Notes under the pieces: generated by a model
What the model saw: only the letters and a program-made list of their open reading frames with translations
Database searches by the model: none
What the model was told of the DNA's origin: nothing
Source of the DNA: Gammaproteobacteria bacterium RIFCSPHIGHO2_12_FULL_37_34
GTDB lineage: Bacteria; Pseudomonadota; Gammaproteobacteria; DSM-16500
Assembly: GCA_001801495.1 (NCBI GenBank)
Contig: MGXW01000059.1
Coordinates: 1-24,516 of the forward strand
Length of the DNA: 24,516 nt
Reading direction: 5' to 3'
Part shown: positions 22,631 through 24,516 of the stretch, piece by piece
Numbering within the stretch: the stretch's first letter is position 1
How the letters are laid out: every line of letters starts with the position of its first letter
Translations under genes and position numbers: made by a program

Positions 22631-24516
22631 ATGCGTGATCGTACATTCATCGATCCTTTTCTAGACGGAATCGATGCTGTTTTAGCTTGGTTTAGTACAG
22701 AGCTCAAGCAGTCAGTCGAATCCTATTGTGATCTTGAAACAGCTGATGATGCTCACACTTTAGTAGCGCGTGATGGTTCGCTTGTTTCCGTCATCCGTAT
22801 TTATGGGGTCACTAAATTAATTGGACAAGAAGAATTTGATAGTATTCATCAAGGTTTAACGCAAAGTCTACAAACATCATTTAAACGACCAGGGCATGTT
22901 TTACAAGTCTATTTTACTTACGATAGAGAATCCGTTAAAACAGAAATTGAAGAAATTTTATCACCAGCGCGGGCAACCTCTAAACGATTAGATTTAGATT
23001 TAGAAGATTTATTTAGTGAACGTATTAATTATATTTCGAAATATTGTGCACGAGAAGAATTATATTTTGTTGTGTGGACGCGTCCTTATTCATTAACCTC
23101 GGAACAACAAAAGCGTGCAACAAAAGATAAATTACATTTCATTCGAGAGCATAAAATCAAACCATTTAAAAACGGACAAAATCTTATTGCTGCTATTCCC
23201 GATTTACGTGAGTCTCATGCTTCATTTGTACGATCCATTGTGACAGATCTCAATGCATTGAATGTATATAGTGTTTTACTTGATGTGCATGATGCTGTTC
23301 ATTCGATGCGACATGGCGCTGATCCTGATTTTACTGCAAAAGACTGGCGACCAGTTTTGCCGGGCGATAAAATTCCAATACGTGAAGTCAGCGCTTCTGC
23401 AGGTGAATTATCAGGACTCATGTATCCTCGATTAGCAAGACAATTATTTCCTCGCGATGCTATGACACTTGATTTGCGTACTATTCGTGTAGGCGATCGT
23501 ATTTATACACCTCTTTTTATTGATTTATTTCCTCAAGATTTAAAATCATTTATTGTTTTATTTTCTCGTACATTACCCACGCGGGTGCCTTGGCGCGTTT
23601 CATTTTTAATTGAAAGTGGTGGATTATCTACTTTGCGTTTTAAATCGGTGATGGCAGCTATTTTAAGTTTTACTTCTGCAAGAAATAGTTTGGTTCATGA
23701 TGCTGCAAAATTATTAAGTGATATTGAAGTGAATACGGATGATGCAGTTGTTAAATTGCAAGTGAGTTTTGCAACATGGGCACCTGAAGGTAATATTCGT
23801 TTATTACGCACACGAGCGGCAGAACTTGCCAAAGCTATTGAAGGTTGGGGAACGTGTGAAGTGTCTGAAGTATCTGGTGATGTATTTGCAGGTATTTCTT
23901 CTAGTCTTTTAGGATTTACAGCAAATAGTGTTGCGACTCCTTCTGTTGCTCCGCTTTCCGATGTGGTTTATATGTTGCCATTTACTCGGCCAGCTTCAGC
24001 GTGGGAATATGGTGCCGTATTATTACGTTCACCTGATGGCAAACCTTTACCTTATCAACCTGGCTCTGTTCAACAGACGACATGGATTGATTTACTTTAT
24101 GCACGTCCTGGATCAGGTAAATCTGTGTTATCTAATGCGCTTAATCTTGCATTGTGTTTATCAGGCGGTATCACGCGGTTACCGCGCATTGCAATTATTG
24201 ATATTGGGCCATCGAGTAGTGGTTTAATTTCTTTGTTAAAAGAAGCATTGCCACCCAAACAACGTTATTATGCCGCTTATCATCGTTTACGCATGACACC
24301 GGAATATTCTGTTAACCCATTTGATACACAATTAGGTTGTCGTTATCCCTCTCCGCAAGAGCGTGGGTTTCTTGTTAATTTTATTACTTTATTAGCAACA
24401 CCATTAGGTGCGGAGCGACCTTATGATGGTGTATCGGATATGGCTGGGTTAATTGTAGATGAGATGTATAAATATCTTGCTGATGAAAATAAAGCTCATC
24501 CCTATACAAAAGGAAT
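22631..24516 (+). CDS. icmB: Type IVB ATPase IcmB/DotO (5' part, runs off the window)
   Basis: An open frame runs from ATG 22631 to the window end, 628 codons without a stop; Legionella DotO is about 1009 residues, so roughly the last third is missing here. DotO is a VirB4-like cytoplasmic ATPase that energises the Dot/Icm system with DotB. The start MRDRTFIDPFLDGIDAVLAW follows AGGAGAGG by about 10 nt. Walker A is PGSGKS (493-498), followed by RIAIIDIGPSSSGLI near 520. The Walker B lies beyond the window. An overlapping 28-codon frame from 22578 is not supported. Confidence 0.95.
   Translation, partial: MRDRTFIDPFLDGIDAVLAWFSTELKQSVESYCDLETADDAHTLVARDGSLVSVIRIYGVTKLIGQEEFDSIHQGLTQSLQTSFKRPGHVLQVYFTYDRESVKTEIEEILSPARATSKRLDLDLEDLFSERINYISKYCAREELYFVVWTRPYSLTSEQQKRATKDKLHFIREHKIKPFKNGQNLIAAIPDLRESHASFVRSIVTDLNALNVYSVLLDVHDAVHSMRHGADPDFTAKDWRPVLPGDKIPIREVSASAGELSGLMYPRLARQLFPRDAMTLDLRTIRVGDRIYTPLFIDLFPQDLKSFIVLFSRTLPTRVPWRVSFLIESGGLSTLRFKSVMAAILSFTSARNSLVHDAAKLLSDIEVNTDDAVVKLQVSFATWAPEGNIRLLRTRAAELAKAIEGWGTCEVSEVSGDVFAGISSSLLGFTANSVATPSVAPLSDVVYMLPFTRPASAWEYGAVLLRSPDGKPLPYQPGSVQQTTWIDLLYARPGSGKSVLSNALNLALCLSGGITRLPRIAIIDIGPSSSGLISLLKEALPPKQRYYAAYHRLRMTPEYSVNPFDTQLGCRYPSPQERGFLVNFITLLATPLGAERPYDGVSDMAGLIVDEMYKYLADENKAHPYTKG

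Noticed and set aside
22578..22664. 28-codon frame starting just after icmJ
   Set aside because: It ends inside icmB and has no support; the ATG at 22631 has a good ribosome-binding site and family-like N-terminus.
23928..24227. 99-codon open frame near the window end
   Set aside because: It lies within icmB in another frame; the icmB frame carries the Walker A motif.

Overview
The window looks like chromosomal DNA of a low-GC, intracellular-type gammaproteobacterium of the order Legionellales (Legionella/Coxiella/Rickettsiella-like). The main reason is a long collinear Dot/Icm type IVB secretion gene block. The housekeeping genes around it are also in a gammaproteobacterial order. Genus cannot be settled from the sequence alone.

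Layout. (1) 11-4733, minus strand: a housekeeping block read prs, a hypothetical gene, rplY, pth, ychF. The unidentified gene (2515-3783) has ankyrin-like repeats and a C-terminal PCNA-binding-like (PIP-box) motif. It sits between prs and rplY and is followed by a Rho-independent terminator. (2) 4734-5061: no protein gene. This stretch holds the prs promoter, tRNA-Gln(TTG), the tRNA promoter and most of a 138-nt palindromic repeat (copy A). The usual ispE gene between lolB and tRNA-Gln/prs is absent. (3) 5062-8963: lolB (minus) diverges from hemA-prfA-prmC (plus) through overlapping putative promoters. (4) 9066-9527: dksA. (5) 9556-24516, plus strand: icmP, icmO, icmN, [palindromic repeat copy B], icmM, three tandem icmL-like genes, icmK, icmE, icmG, icmC, icmD, icmJ and the first 628 codons of icmB, which runs off the window. 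icmT, icmS, icmR and icmQ, which precede icmP in Legionella pneumophila, are not there; dksA takes their place.

How the genes work together. icmO (DotL), icmP (DotM) and icmJ (DotN) encode the coupling complex that receives effectors. icmK (DotH) and icmE (DotG) encode core-complex proteins, icmG (DotF) an associated inner-membrane protein and icmN (DotK) an outer-membrane lipoprotein. icmM/icmL (DotJ/DotI) encode an inner-membrane VirB8-like subcomplex. icmC/icmD encode small membrane proteins of one family, and icmB (DotO) an energising ATPase. Most junctions overlap or are a few bases long, which suggests one or a few long transcripts. The largest breaks are the palindrome between icmN and icmM and a 120-nt gap before icmD.

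The least expected items are three. First, the two palindromic repeats share a 58/62-identical asymmetric core, but their arms differ between copies while staying almost perfectly self-complementary within each copy; the outer arms duplicate, in inverted form, the host sequence flanking the element. Second, the putative effector carries a eukaryotic-style PIP box. Third, icmL is triplicated.
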